A stretch of 64,000 nt of DNA from Rheum nobile (GCA_027886185.1 WOAB01000109.1:9218501-9282500); one strand, 5' to 3'; positions 43,011-55,623 are shown, counted from the stretch's first letter. Notes: generated from the letters alone by a model not told the origin. Numbers and translations are program-made.

Positions 43011-43565
43011 TTGATACTACAATTTTAGTTGTAAGGATGATCCCTTCCTCGATAGTGGTTTTGCTGCAGAAGTCGACTAATTCATTTGGATTGCGGGTGC
43101 CGAGTTGTTGATGTATCCAGACAGATGTTTCACTTTTCGCATAGTAATCACATCCACTGGTTAAGAGAATTGGGAGTCATTACCGCCTATGATATTGGAA
43201 AGCATGCTGAATCTGGCCATTTCATTGCTCTCGCTCCTGCCATCGAGCAATATATCAAGACATGATATTTCTTATATATAAGTTATGACTAGTATATGAG
43301 GGTGTGCTTAGAACTATAATTATGAAAATGTGTTTTTATGATGGATATAAGAGGGAAAAAATGTGTACTGTTTATTTGAATTGGGATGCGCAGAGTTATG
43401 CTTATAATTGAGTTATGTATGAATTGTTTGATGTTTGTTGGGACGTTAGAGTTCTTTTTAACTCGGTGATATTGGTGATATTCTATACTCGAGGGATATA
43501 GATTAAGTTGTGGTGTTTATTTGAAAGTTTGAGTTTCTAACTTGATGATATTGAAGATATATTAT
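43011..43565. other. Unassigned sequence with an exon-like stretch
   Basis: Not recognisable as Tat. It contains the exon-like frame 43070-43265 and is otherwise AT-rich. It ends at ATTAT before a Tekay-type LTR start. Confidence 0.5.
43070..43265 (+). pseudogene. Possible terminal exon of an unidentified gene
   Basis: Preceded by an acceptor-like 'ttttgctgcag', this frame is open for 64 codons to a stop at 43263-43265 and reads like real protein: 'DCGCRVVDVSRQMFHF', 'LRELGVITAYDIGKHAESGH', 'FIALAPAIEQYIKT'-stop. I do not recognise the family. Upstream exons are not visible because truncated Tat-4 lies directly to the left. It could be a host gene remnant or a captured fragment. Confidence 0.35.
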
Positions 43566-44715
43566 TGTAACAACCCTGACTTACGTCGGTAGTGCCACAT
43601 GCCAGTGACCTCAGACTTTAATGTCCAAAGTCACCCTAGGATTTAATCGGAACAAGTATGCTTAAGAAAATAAATAAATGTTAAGTAATAAAAGAGTAGC
43701 GGAAGACTTCCTCCCTAAATCGACTACTCTTGATTCTTTTATTAAAATTCATCTTGTAAATTGACAAGGACGGTAATACAAACAATGTAAAATTACAGCG
43801 GAAGACTTTTAAATAAATCCTAAATACATGAATAATTTATATAAGTATTACATTTATTTAAAGACATATTCATAATAATATTACTTTAGAACACAACCTT
43901 CAACTGCAAGTCTTCGTCTTCAATTGTTACTTCAAATCGTCTGGGACCACCACTGATGTACCGTATAGGACGGATGACACCAGCCAACCATGCAAGGAAA
44001 AGGAAAGGTTGGTCAGTCTAATGAAAGATTGTGCAAGGCTGAAAAACAGATTGGTTTTTGTAGTCGTATATAGTCACTCCCCTTGTTTCTCGAATTAAAC
44101 TCGGTAAACGGTATATGACTATAGACTTCTACCGAAATGAAAGAAAATGAATGCTTAACGAGAAGACCCTAACGAATTGAGTCTTATGGGAAAATGAATG
44201 AGTTTGTTTGGGAACATTATAGTTACCACACAAAGTTTTGAAAATTCCTTATTGAATATTTGAGTCATCGACCAACCTCACCGCATAATGCGAATCCAGA
44301 TTGGAAAGGGGACTTACTTTAGACAAGAGACTGGGGGGTTCCACGTTGTACTTCTCGCCCGAGCGTATATTAATTATGTGCAAAATGACACTTATCATAT
44401 TTAATTCCAAAACGTGCATTTACGTTAAAGCTTTTAATCCACACCAATCTCGCAAGGAGATATATATCATGGGACAAATCCTGAATTTCGGCACTAGCTA
44501 AGTGCACAACCACTTATATTCAAATAAGGGTAGGTCATGACCAAAAATATTAGGGCAATTATCTTTCTAATACAAGTAATAAAGAAACAACTAAACCTCG
44601 CAAGGTAAATAGCGTTCCTATAAATAATCATGCTAACTAATAAATCCACACCAAATGCACAACACATCCACACCAAAGTCCATATAGCACCCTATAATAA
44701 TAAGATATATCACTT
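43566..44715 (-). repeat. Tekay-type LTR fragment
   Basis: Starts TGTAACAACCCTGACTTACG and parallels the first 1.1 kb of 18855-21040 ('agcggaagacttttaaataa', 'ccagccaaccatgcaagga', 'ttaattatgtgc'). Similarity fades near 44715, before the TATA and GC-palindrome part. It is a truncated solo LTR or element end. Confidence 0.75.
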
Positions 44716-45943
44716 ATACCTAAAAGCATGAGTGGTGCTCACTCAAATTTTGCATGATAATGTTATACATGTTTGTACTCTAAAGTGCCACGTACAAATT
44801 TTCCTTGTGTGTCACCAAGATAAGGTCCTTCTTCAGCTTAATCAGCAAGTGGAATTATTATTTTTTCCCTTTTTTCTGGTTTTGCCATCTATACATATAT
44901 GTATATATTGTGTTTTTTTAGTTCTGGGGCGAACCGCCTTTGCTCCTCTCCTTATATATAGCTACATGTTTTGCATTCCTCTTCATCGCTCAACCGGTCC
45001 ACCACCCTATTCTCCATTGTGGTGGTTTGAACTCTTTTGTGGATACCTCGCCGTTCACCATCTAAGGCAAGTCTGAACTAACCTTGCCTTGAATGTACGA
45101 GTTGGTCTGCCATCTCCATCTCCATCTCCTCTTGTAGTTTACTGTTAGTGTTCGATGTTGTTGCTTGCTTCTGTCTGTTGCTATGACAAAAATTGTGTGC
45201 ACTTGTCATTGCTATGTGTCCTTAAATGTCTTTCCATGTGTCTATAGAACGTTTCGTTATTATTCCCCGTTTGAGACGGTCCGCGTGCACACCCTAATCG
45301 TTGCCTGCCTTTCAACTCCATAGACGTAGCAATTTTTAAGTGCATCTATCGTTTACGATTAGACGCAGCTTAATTATTCCCCTTGAAAGCGCATATTCCT
45401 ATCATCAAACGCCATAGTGTATTAAGTCGCCAGGTTATACTGAAGTTTATCAACAAAGTGCCCACTCTCATCACCCTCAATCCTTCTAACACATGCCTGC
45501 AAATGCACGCAACGACTTAAAAATTCAACCATTGAAGCTTAGCCTTAACCATGGAATCAAGGTTGGTGGTTCAGGATGATTCACCTTATAAATATGAGTT
45601 GTTGATCTATGTTTCTACTTCTGAATATCCTTTCCAGTTTTTGTTTATCCTCATTTATTGCATTTAGGTATCAAACTTATAAGTTTGTGAACAAATCAGA
45701 CCCATAAAAATCAAGCTCTTGAGACCTGCAAACATCCTCGGCACATCGTAAGAGTATTGAGGTTGGTAAGCACAAAAAAACACTAAACGCAACCTTGTAC
45801 CAGTCTCAAATTCTTTCTACAGATTCATCAAAACCCTAGGGGATCATCCTCAAGCAATTTACAAGCCAACAACTGCAATTACCCTTCTTAGAAATTAAAA
45901 CGCCCAATACCCAAACCCTAATCCCCAAAACCACCCAAATATT
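44716..45943. other. Unassigned sequence, probably part of the J-domain gene's intron 1
   Basis: No ORF or known repeat recognised. If Tat-3 is removed, this joins intron 1 of the J-domain gene (55624-55710). I searched it for exon 2 on the minus strand and did not find it. A TATATATAG sequence lies near 44950 and a hairpin AAGGCAAG/CTTGCCTT at 45064-45090. ATATT at 45939-45943 is the left target duplication of Tat-3. Confidence 0.5.
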
Positions 45944-46603
45944 TGTTAGGCCCGAAATAATCTGATGAGCCGTGCATAGCAAACTGGGCCGCCTTACATT
46001 GGAAATGGGCCAAGAAGCTTGAAGAGGAGCGTCGGATGCTTATCAACGCATAAACCCGACCGATCCCGGAAATCTCACCCAAGTCGTAACGGCCCGATCT
46101 TCAGTAACAGCGGCCGATTTAAGTGCGATTTGGAAGCCTCCTTAATGACAAAGATCCCAAGGATTATGCTCAAGAATTAAAAGGGAAGATCCCATTCAAA
46201 CGGTAACAGGACCGACGAAGAAGAGGGTCCGATAAATAGGTCACGAAGAGGCTCAAAGAAGCAGTCAAGTCACAGTGATACTCATTATCTCACCTCTCAA
46301 AGGCTTACTGGCATACTTGTCCTCGTTTAGCTCTTTTGGCAATAGTACTCGACCACCAAGGATCGGACGCTAGTTTAGACGGTTAGACAAGGCTCGATTT
46401 TTTGCATCTATGGGAGTTAAGTTGTACTCTGTCATATTCTTATCATTACATAATCAGAATATCATCACATAATCTTGCCCCCATTTCATACTTACTTGAT
46501 TGTTAGTTTGGTTTGGATTTATTTTGTTATCATCATTCTATCCGATAGACTCGTTACCCCGTCTAAGGCGATTTAGGTCGACTGATTTTTTCTCCCCAAA
46601 ATA
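45944..46603 (+). repeat. 5' LTR of Tat-3
   Basis: TGTTAGGCCCGAAATAAT...CCCCAAAATA (last dinucleotide TA instead of CA; the 3' LTR has CA). A TATA-like 'gataaatagg' is near 46231. Confidence 0.9.
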
Positions 46604-46604
46604 A

Positions 46605-46623
46605 TTTGGCTCCACCGTAGGGC
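46605..46623 (+). other. Primer-binding site of Tat-3
   Basis: 'tttggctccaccgtagggc' two bases after the LTR, matching the position and core of the Tat-0 and Tat-1 sites with a C deleted. Confidence 0.65.
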
Positions 46624-46658
46624 AACTAGCCGATCACCATCTCAAAAATCCTCCAACC

Positions 46659-48196
46659 ATGACTGTCAATCTATCTACCGACGTCGAGGGATCATACCTC
46701 GGAGACAACTCCCAAGCTCAAGGAAACACAACCGAAAATCCAACTCTGAACCAACTCCAAGAGCATGCCCAAAAAATGACCACCCTCCAAGATGACCTCG
46801 CCCAGCAACGTCAGAAGACTGAAGCTTTGGCCGCCCTGTCCACCCAATCCGAAGCCGAGATCGCACAACTAACTCGTGAAAATGAGTCTCTTAGATCGTA
46901 GGTACAGTCGATGGCCTCCGGATCCAGACAGGTGCCCGTCCATAGCAGCGTCCAGACACGCCTCAACATGGATAGCGTCGAGCTGACTCCCCCAAGCGCC
47001 CGACGTCCCGGATATGTTGCTGGTACGTCTCGGGTTCCCTTGATCAATCCATTTTCAACTAACAATGTTACTTTCTCTACACCGATCGGGTCAGCAGGGA
47101 TCCGAATCGATGAACCACAGGTTTCCAATCCCCCCGATATCCTGACTCTCGTCCAACAAACGCTTAGTCAGCATATGAGGACGCTCGATGATCGCATTGC
47201 TAGAATTCCCGGAGTTCCGCAGCCAATCGAGAAAGAAGCGTCAGACGGATATAAAGAGTCTCCGTTCATCGAAGAAATCGCCAGAGTCGAGATCCCTAAA
47301 AAGTTCATCCTTCCTAGCATGACGACTTTCGACGACACCAACGATCGAGACGATCATATCTCTTCTATAAACAAAAATTAATGATTGTATCTATTCCAAG
47401 GGAAGGCCGCGAGGATGTCATGTGCAAAAGCTTTGGCACTACTCTCGCGGGTCCTGCACTAACTTGGTTTATGCGTTTACCTCAGGGTAGGATCACCTCA
47501 TTCGCGGATCTGGTCAATTCTTTTAAGGTCCAATTCACCAGCAGTCGGAGACTCGAAAGGCAGTCAAGCGATCTCTATCGAATCACCCAAAGGTATAACG
47601 AACCTCTCCGAAGCTATCTCAATAGGTATAACAAGGAAAAGGTCGCGATCCCCCATTGCGACGTCACCACCTCCATCGAAGCCTTCAGACAAGGTTTGAT
47701 CAAAGACAGCGATCTCTATAATGAGATCACCAAGTACCCGTGCAGAAGCTTCGAAGATGTCCAAGCCAAAACCATGGCTGAGGTGCAATTGGAAGAAGAT
47801 CGCGAATCACGATCTTCTTCCGACAATCGCCGAGACAGACGTCATCATCCCTACCCTCGTGGTCGGAACGAGCAAAGTTAGGTGGACTTCTTTCAAGACA
47901 AGTCTCAAGACTGGAAAGACGGTCCGACGTTGCCTCCCAGGGTTCAATCTTACAACTTCAATGTTTCTGTGTCGGAACTCGTCAAAAGTTTCGACAAATA
48001 TGGAAAAGAAGTAAGATGGCCCCGAAAGAGCTCCAGACAGGGCGTCAAGAAGGACATGAACAGGTGGTGTGAATTCCATGGTCACCATGGTCACTCGATG
48101 GATGAATGCATCGCTCTGCGCAAAGAGGTCGCTAGGTTACTCGTGCAAGGTCTCTTGCGCGATGTGATCTCGGAACAAGCCAAAGCCACCATGTAA
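46659..48196 (+). pseudogene. Tat-3 gag (broken)
   Basis: ATG at 46659 (MTVNLSTDVEG). An N-terminal coiled-coil-like heptad segment ends at a stop at 46899-46901. The frame then continues through 'HMRTLDDRIARIPGVPQP' to a frameshift near 47375. 47381-47881 holds the capsid-like core ('CKSFGTTLAGPALTWFMRLP') and an Arg-rich tail, with a stop at 47879-47881. 47882-48196 carries the zinc-knuckle-like CEFHGHHGHSMDEC (48068-48109). It would be the structural protein of the particle. Confidence 0.88.
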
Positions 48197-48426
48197 CGAC
48201 GAGATCAGGTAAAACACAACAAACCCCCATCTCATATCCATACAAAGATCATCAATACTTTTTCAGGAGGCTCGGACGTATGTGGAAACACGTACTCCGC
48301 AGCAAAAAGGCATGCAAGAGAAAGCAAAAGGGACAAACCCGAGGTACTAGAGTTCAGACGATCCAAGGTCTCTAACCTCCCAACGGTCACCTTTGACGAA
48401 TCCGACATTGACGAGTCAAGAGATCA

Positions 48427-48835
48427 TCATGACGGTCTGGTAATATCATTATCTATTGGGAACTGCTTGATACGTAGAGTATTATACGCCATCAAAGGGA
48501 TGGGTCTGGGTGAAGATGATCTTCTCAAGAAATCAACTCCCTTAGTCGGGTTCAGCGGCGAAGTCAAGCATACTATCGGAGAAATCATCCTTATGACATA
48601 CGCTGGAGGAGTAAACCAGCAGGTAAAATTCCTAGTCCTAGATTGTCCATCTCCATACAACTGCATTCTGGGCAGGCCTTGGATACACGCAATGAAGGCG
48701 GTACCCTCAACGTACAATCAGACCATCAAGTTCCCTACCAAGTGGGGAGTTCAAGAGATCAAGGGAGACCAAAGGATGGACAGAGAGTGCTACGTCGCCT
48801 CCATGAAGAGCGCGGTCGAGCCAAAGATCGCGTAG
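48427..48835 (+). pseudogene. Tat-3 protease with active site deleted
   Basis: Matches the Tat-1 protease region before and after the active site, but 'LIRRVLYAIKGMGLGEDD' stands where Tat-1 has 'LIRHVLIDTSSS' followed by about ten residues and 'LKGMGLREDD'. The catalytic Asp and its loop are missing. The C-terminal 'CILGRPWIHAM' is intact. The element could not process its own polyprotein. Confidence 0.85.
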
Positions 48836-48880
48836 CAATCACAGTTCGGCAAAGGACCTAGTCGATACATCGAACCAGAG

Positions 48881-50850
48881 ATGGAAAAACTCGATGAGAT
48901 TGCACTAGATCCTTCAAAGCCAAACCAAACGGTAAGGGTCGGGTCGGATCTGGACGACTCGACTAGACGACAAATATTGGATTTCCTCCGGTCTAATGTT
49001 GACTGCTTTGCATGGTCGCATGAGACATGGTCGGAATATCTCCAAACGTCATTACTCATAAATTAAATGTAGATCCATCTTACCCTCTTGTGAAGCAAAA
49101 GCGCAGGAAATTCGCCCCCGAGCGGAACAAGATCGTCGACGACGAAGTCAGAAGCTTGCTAGAAACAGGAAAAATAAGAGAAGTCGACTACTTTGATTGG
49201 CTAGCCAACGTGGTTGTAGTCCAAAAAAAGAACGGCAAGTGGAGAGTCTGCATCGACTTCACTGACCTTAACAAAGCATGTCCCAAGGATTCCTTCCCAC
49301 TTCCTCACATCGACGCGACAGCAGGACATGAAATGCTATCCTTCATGGATGCGTTTAGTGGTTACAATCAAATCCTCATGGAACCAAAAGACCAAGAGAA
49401 AACGACATTCGTCACAAATCAAGGTATTTATTGTTATAAAGTGATGCCCTTCGGACTGAAGAATGCAGGGGCTACGTATCAACGACTAGTCAATAAGATG
49501 TTCAAAGATCAGATTGGAGACACAATGGAAGTCTACATAGATGACATGCTGGTCAAGTCAAAAAAGAAGAAAGACCACATCAATCACCTCCGCGACGGCT
49601 TCGAGGTACTGAAAAGATATAACATGAAACTAAATCCTATGAAATGCTCTTTTGGAGTGTTGTCAGGAAAATTCTTGGGGTACATGGTAACCCAAAGAGG
49701 AATAGAGGTCAGCCCAGAATAGGTCAAGGCCATCATCAACCTTCGATCTCCTCGATGCATCAAGGACGTACAGAAGCTAACAGGTCGGATAGCTGCTTTA
49801 AACAGGTTCATTTCGAAGTCGTCGGACAAGTTCAAACCTTTCCACGATGCTCTCAGAAAGAACAAGTCCTTCCAATGGACAGAAGAACACGAGGCAACAT
49901 TTCAAGATCTGAATAAATACCTAGCCAGCCCCCTACTACTAGCAAAACCTAAAGACGACGAGCCGCTACTATTATACCTGGCGGTGTCGGAGTCTGCAGT
50001 GAGCGTAGTGCTGGCCAGAGAAGAAGACGGCAAACAATCACTAATGTATTACATCAGTCGAACGTTACTCCCGACAGAAACAAGGTACTCGTCACTGGAA
50101 AAACTCGTCCTAGCATTGGTAACAGCGTCGAATAAACTTATACCCTATTTCGAATCACATACTATAATTGTTCGCACAAATCATCCCATGAGAGCAATCA
50201 TGAGGAAACCATAATTCACAGGACGAATGGCCAAGTGGGCCATACACCTCAGTTGTTACGAGATAGAGTGTGAGCCTAGGACGGCGATCAAGTCCCAAGC
50301 ATTGGCTGACTTTGTGGCAGATTTTAGCCCGACCTTAGAACAGGAAGCCATCAGGGAAGCAACACATTTGTTCGCGACAGAAGAAACAGGTAAATGGGAT
50401 CTCCATACAGACGGAGCATCGAACGCCAGAGGATCAGGATTGGGGGTCGTGCTGAAATCACCACAAGGAGACAAGATAGCCCAAGTCGTAAGATGCGAAT
50501 GGGACGCAACTAATAATGAAGCTGAATATGAAGCACTCGTATTTGGACTCATCTTGGCGCGCGACTTAGGAGTCCAAGAAATCGAAGTCATTTGCGATTC
50601 CCTCTTAGTCGTAAATCAAATTCAAGGGTCATACGTTGCCAAAGACGATAGAATGATAGCCTATTTAGACGTAGTCAAGAAACTAATCAACCAATTCCAA
50701 AAGTTTGACATCAGACAAGTCCCTAGAGATCTCAACGCTCAGGCCGACGCACTAGCCAACCTAGGGTCTTCCCTAGATCCGAAGGAATTCCCCAACATTC
50801 CATGGGCACACATCACGATGCCAGATGTCCCAAAAACACCCAAGGAATAG
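48881..50850 (+). pseudogene. Tat-3 reverse transcriptase and two RNase H domains (broken)
   Basis: The frame starts near 48881, shifts near 49022 and runs 49027-49722: 'GKWRVCIDFTDLNKACPKD', 'FMDAFSGYNQI', 'MPFGLKNAGATYQ', the catalytic 'YIDDML' (YIDD at 49533-49544). Compared with Tat-1, four residues are missing in 'PLPHIDATAGHE' (Tat-1 PLPHIDAMVDATAGHE). A stop is at 49720. The RT-linked RNase H (49800-50214) ends in a stop. The second RNase H (50227-50850) is open and has TDGAS, NEAEYEAL, CDSLLVVNQ and DALANLGS with all acidic positions present. Confidence 0.9.
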
Positions 50851-50859
50851 AGCACATCG

Positions 50860-52144
50860 TTGGAAGAACTTGTCGCAATAGAGATAGGCGACCGACCAGA
50901 AGAAGACGTTGTCAACGATCACGACGACTGGACACTACCTTACGTCAGATGGCTAAAAGACGGCATCCTGTTCGATGACAAAACACAAGCAAAAAGGCTA
51001 AAGGTACAAGCTCTCTCCTTCGACATTATAAGTGATGTCTTGTTCAAAAGATCTGCCACGGGGATACTTCTACGATGCCTCAAGACTCCCGAGGTCGAAC
51101 GCATCTTACAATCATTACATGAAGGATAGTGTGGCAACCACACTGGAGGACGAAGCCTCTCAGGAAAATCCATGCGGATGGGATACTACTGGCCCACGAT
51201 AAACAATGACGCGATGGAATACACCAAGAAATGCGACGCCTGTCAACGACACGCACCAGTTCCGCACCAGCCCTCAGAGCTCCTCCATCCCACTCTAGCC
51301 CCATGGCCCTTCATGAGATGGGGAATGGACATCGTCGGAAAGCTCCCACCTGCATCGGGCCAACGGGTCTTCTTCCTCGCCATGACGGACTACTTTTCCA
51401 AATGGGTCGAAGCGGAAGCATATCGAGAGGTAAAGGATCAACATGTCATTTCATTCATAAAATGCAATATCATGTGTAGATTTGGCATCCCATCAGAAAT
51501 CGTGTGCGACAATGGCTCCCAATTCATCAGTCATAAGACTCGAACATCAAGCTGGTCACGTCCACGCCTCGATATCCACAATCCAACGGACAAGCCGAAT
51601 CTAGCAACAAAATCATCATCAACAACCTCAAGAAACGCCTCACAGGGGCTAAGGGAAAATGGGCGGACGAACTCCCCCTCATCCTCTGGTCCGACAGGAC
51701 CACTCCGAAGAACGCGACTGGACAATCGCCGTTTTCACTCGTCTACGAAAGCGAAGCGGTCATTCCCGCCGAACTACTAGTCCTGACAACTCGCTATGGA
51801 CTCCAGACGCATGAACAAAACAGCATCGAGCTGGCACACAACTTAGACACTGTCGACGAAACTAGGGAAAGAGTCAGAATTAGGATGGTCAGATTCCAGC
51901 AACAAGTCGCAAGAAGTTACAACAAGAACGTTCGGGCCAAAGTCTTCAAAGTTGGAGATTGGGTCCTCAGAAAGACATTCTAGAACACCAGAGATCCGGC
52001 CGACGGCAAGCTCGCACCCAGTGGGAAGGACCTTACCTCATCAAAAAAGTAGTCGGACAAGGGGCATATTGACTAGAAGACAAAGACGGACAAGTGATCC
52101 CGAGGAGCTGGAACGCTACACATCTAAAGTTATATCACTTCTAA
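50860..52144 (+). pseudogene. Tat-3 integrase (broken)
   Basis: HHCC zinc region ('CGNHTGG' … 'KKCDACQRHAP'), catalytic D in 'WGMDIVGKLPP' (near 51328), D in 'IVCDNGSQFI' (near 51508), then a frameshift at about 51540. The E region ('GQAESSNK') is in another frame. The C-terminal part runs to a stop at 52142-52144 (…HLKLYHF). Stops occur at 51127 and near 51982. Confidence 0.85.
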
Positions 52145-52780
52145 CCTCGTCTGCAAAGACATGTTATTATGACCATGAGTACAGGAAAACACAAAGACAA
52201 GCTGGATCCAGTCACACACAAAAAGCGCTTACACTACATTTACACGATCGATCGGAACACAAGGAGATGAATACCAGAGGCACGCCAGCACACCGTCTGC
52301 CTTATATAATACATAAGGTCAACACCTTATTACTCTTACGCAATAAGACATATTGCTCCCCTCCTCGGCATAATACAAGTCATGACTAAACAAAAAAACA
52401 TACACATTTGCAGGCCTCTCTTTTCTTATAAGACACGGAAAGCCCTACTCGACGGAGCACACAGGCAAATCCAAACAAGTCAAGACATCGCGACCATCTT
52501 TCTCAAAAAGGGTCCGACAAGCAATTAGACGTAGAACATAGACAATCTTTTGTAAAACGGAGTACGCCTGATTCTTGTTATATTCACGCAACCCGCGATG
52601 ATGGATGGGTCGCCAAAACATATTGGCTGCCTACACACAGGTAGGACTTCACACATTCCTAAAAACATTTTATGCGACCCGCAATGGTGGATGGGTCGCC
52701 AAACCAAGAGTATTTTACCCACACATAGGTGGGGCCACAAGTAATTCACAAAAGATTCATAAAAAAAGAAGGATGAAGAA
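52145..52780. other. Tat-3 spacer between convergent pol and aORF, with duplicated stem-loop
   Basis: Non-coding. The conserved Tat stem-loop occurs twice: GCAACCCG…TGGGTCGC (52588-52613) and GCGACCCG…TGGGTCGC (52674-52699), each with neighbouring sequence, as an imperfect tandem duplication of about 86 bp. The post-pol CCGTTGG hairpin of Tat-1 and Tat-2 is not found here. Confidence 0.75.
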
Positions 52781-54619
52781 CTAGGAGTCAGGAGTCGCAT
52801 CATTACCTTCAGTAGGAGTCGGGTCGGACAAAGGCTGGGGCTCGGACGGTAGGATGGGAGTGGCATCGCTGGAGAAAACTTCATCTTCGTCGGCGCTCTC
52901 GTCAGGAGACTCCTCTTCGATACCGGCGAGTCAAAACAACTCCACCCCTGGATTCCCCTTAGGAAACAAGGTATCCATGTTTCCTTTCTCCATCTTCAAA
53001 TCACAGGCCTCATGCTTGCCCTCTTCGAACTCCTCGACCATTTCGATGCACGACTTCAATGCATAGAAGGCGCCAACGTCACATGCAATTCGACCAGCGT
53101 CGATCCTAGCTTGCTTGACTTTCTTCTCGACGTCGCTCTGACTATCATTGAGCTCTTTCCGACAGCCCTCTAACTCGTCTTGACAGGCCTTTAGCTCCCT
53201 AGCGAAACGACATTCGACATCCTTCAGTCGACTCTCAACTTCCTTCACCTTAGTCTTCAATGCCGCCAAGTCGGACTCTGATTGGCAGCTTTTTCCTCAG
53301 CCTTGGAGACCATCTTCTTCACACCAGAATAGGCACCCAAAAGCAACTGGAAGGTCTAAAAGATGTAAAGTGAAGAAAAGATATGAGCAACACCATTCGA
53401 CAGAAAAAGCAAAACTACAAGACTTGACAGAAGGCTTACCTTCCAAGAAGAACAATCAGCCTCGCCAATACATTCCAGAGGTGAGACTCCGTCGACTTCA
53501 TATTTCAGGGTCGGGTCCTGGGCGTGGAACAGATCGGCGATGGACCGCCCGGCCTGGTCAATCTTCTCGATGCCATAAGAGATAGCCGATTTCTTCTTCG
53601 GGGTGTCCAGAACGATCTTCTCGACATCGGGAGAAACGACCGCCTTTCTCTTGGCACCAACCTTCGCTGGGGGAGGGGATTCGACATGCGTCGATTTATT
53701 CGATGAAGCTCTGGTCGCCGCCAGTTTTTGTTCAATTAAACCTTTCCCAGACACGCCCTTCAAACGAGCGCTCGACCGGCCAACACAAGATGCTATCACA
53801 CCAGACAGAACACAAATTACGAATATGGCACATAAACATATGTGATCCAAACAGAAGACTTATACTTGACATGAGAAGATGAAGGGGTCGACATGATGTC
53901 TTGAGTCGTTGGACCAGTAGACAGCAAGTTGACGTTCACGAATTTGCATTCCGACAACGGAATCCCAAGCAAATTGTTGGTTAGACCCTACAACTTAGCG
54001 TCGACTTTCAGATCCTCAGGCTCAGGAACTACATAAAAAGAGAGGTAAGCAAGAAGTTAAAACATATCTGACAAAGCGAAAACTAGAAAAAAAAGTGCAT
54101 ACTTTCGACCCGCCACTCTGTCAGCAAGAACGAGCAATCATCCCCCTTTTCCAAAGACGTCCGCTCGACGAAGAAGAATTTCGACCCCCATCCACGGTCG
54201 TTCACATCTAGATTCGACACCAGCGGCTTCTGACCCTAACGCCTACGCAACTGAACCTAGGAAGAACTCTTCGACCCCAAGGCATAGTTGTACCACAAGG
54301 CGTCAAAGTCAAAGCCAGCCCCCGACTTCGAGTTCAAAAGATCCAAAACCCTAAGAACCCGCCACGCCTGCGGCATGACTTGACACGGCGCAAGCGCCAA
54401 AGTCCCCAAGAAGTCACGTACGAGGGGAGTGAACGGAAATTTATGCCCGATCCGAAACGGATAATCATAAAAACAGATCCACTCCTCGTACCTGGCATCC
54501 GCCCTTTCGTCCAGATACGAAAGCCTCGCGACCGTCTCTGGTGGAAAACCGCCGACTTGGAGAATTTGCTCTAGATCCGTTTTCGTCAGCGTCCCCGTCA
54601 TGGCGTCAGCCGCCTTCAA
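52781..54619 (-). pseudogene. Tat-3 aORF
   Basis: Reads against pol from ATG 54619 (MKAADAMTGTLTKTDLEQIL). The first part carries the gypsy-type transposon-like domain: 'GGFPPETVARLSYLDER', 'YDYPFRIGHKFPFTPLVRDF', 'LAPCQVMPQAWRVLRVLDL', 'FDFDALWYNYALG', 'NDRGWGSKFFFVERTSLE'. Probable introns follow. Then come 'SARLKGVSGKGLIEQKLAA' (53850-53500) with a basic region, a long coiled coil (53269-52980, 'ALKTKVKEVESRLKDVE') and an acidic tail ending at 52781. Frameshifts occur near 54250 and 52935. Role unknown; the architecture suggests a nucleic-acid- or protein-binding accessory protein. Confidence 0.8.
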
Positions 54620-54963
54620 TAGGAAAAGGGGGGAATCGTCATTTTTGTTCGAGCAAAACTGCTGGAAACCATATCTAATATGGAAAGAAGAGGGAATCGG
54701 AAAGCAATCTTGAAAGATTCTAAAAAACCTACCAAAGCAAAAAACAGAGAGAATCGGGAGAAAGAAGATGAAAGAAAACCACCGATTTACTTCAAATTTA
54801 TGGAGGGAAGGCTAGAAGCCTAGGTTGTCCCATCACGCCGCGCGATCGTCACCACGTCAACCCTCGCCTGTCGCGCCAAAACGGATGGTGGAGATCGTGC
54901 AGACTAGAAAGTCGTCTTGACTCCCGCCCGCAGCTGCCTTGAGTCCAAACGACTTGGGGCTAT

Positions 54964-55623
54964 TGTTAGGCCCAAAATACTTTGATGGGCCGTGCATAGC
55001 AAAATGGGCCGCCTTACATTGGAAATGGGCCAAGAAGCTTGAAGAGGAGCGTCGAATGCTTATCAACGCATAAACCCGACCGATCCTGGAAATCTCTCCT
55101 AAGCCGTAACGGCCCGATCTTCAGCAACGGCGGCCGATTTAAGTGTGATTTAGAATCCTCCTTAATGACAAAGATCCCAAGGATTATGCTCAAGAATTAA
55201 AAGGGAAGATCCCATTCAAACGGTAACAGGACCGACGAAGAAGAGGGTCCGATAAATAGGTCACGAAGAGGCTCAAAGAAGCAGTCAAGTCACAGTGATA
55301 CTCATTATCTCAGCTCTCAAAGGCTTACTGGCATACTTGTCCTCGTTTAGCTCTTTTGGCAATAGTACTCAACCACCAAGGATCGGACGCTAGTTTAGCC
55401 GTTCAGACAAGGCTCGATTTTTTGCATCTAGAGGAGTTAAGGTGTACTCTATCATATTCTTATCATTACATAATCTAAATATCATCACATAATCTTGCCC
55501 CCATTTCATACTTAATTGATTGTTAGTTTGGTTTGGATTTATTTTGTTATCATCATTCTATCCGATCGATTCGTTACCCTGTCTAAGGCGATTTAGGTCG
55601 ACTGATATTTTCGCCCCAAAACA
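54964..55623 (+). repeat. 3' LTR of Tat-3
   Basis: TGTTAGGCCC...CCCCAAAACA, 660 bp, the same length as the 5' LTR, with roughly 30 visible substitutions. The preceding 'aaacgacttggggctat' is the polypurine region. Confidence 0.9.

Larger units (their letters stand above)
45944..55623 (+). mobile_element. Tat-3, full-length Tat-lineage element
   Basis: 9.68 kb without nested insertions. Two 660-bp LTRs (45944-46603 and 54964-55623), exact target duplication ATATT (45939-45943 and 55624-55628), gag, protease, RT, two RNase H, integrase, spacer, and the aORF on the opposite strand. It is the most complete copy here, but each gene has stops or frameshifts. It sits in intron 1 of a J-domain gene. 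Confidence 0.93.
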
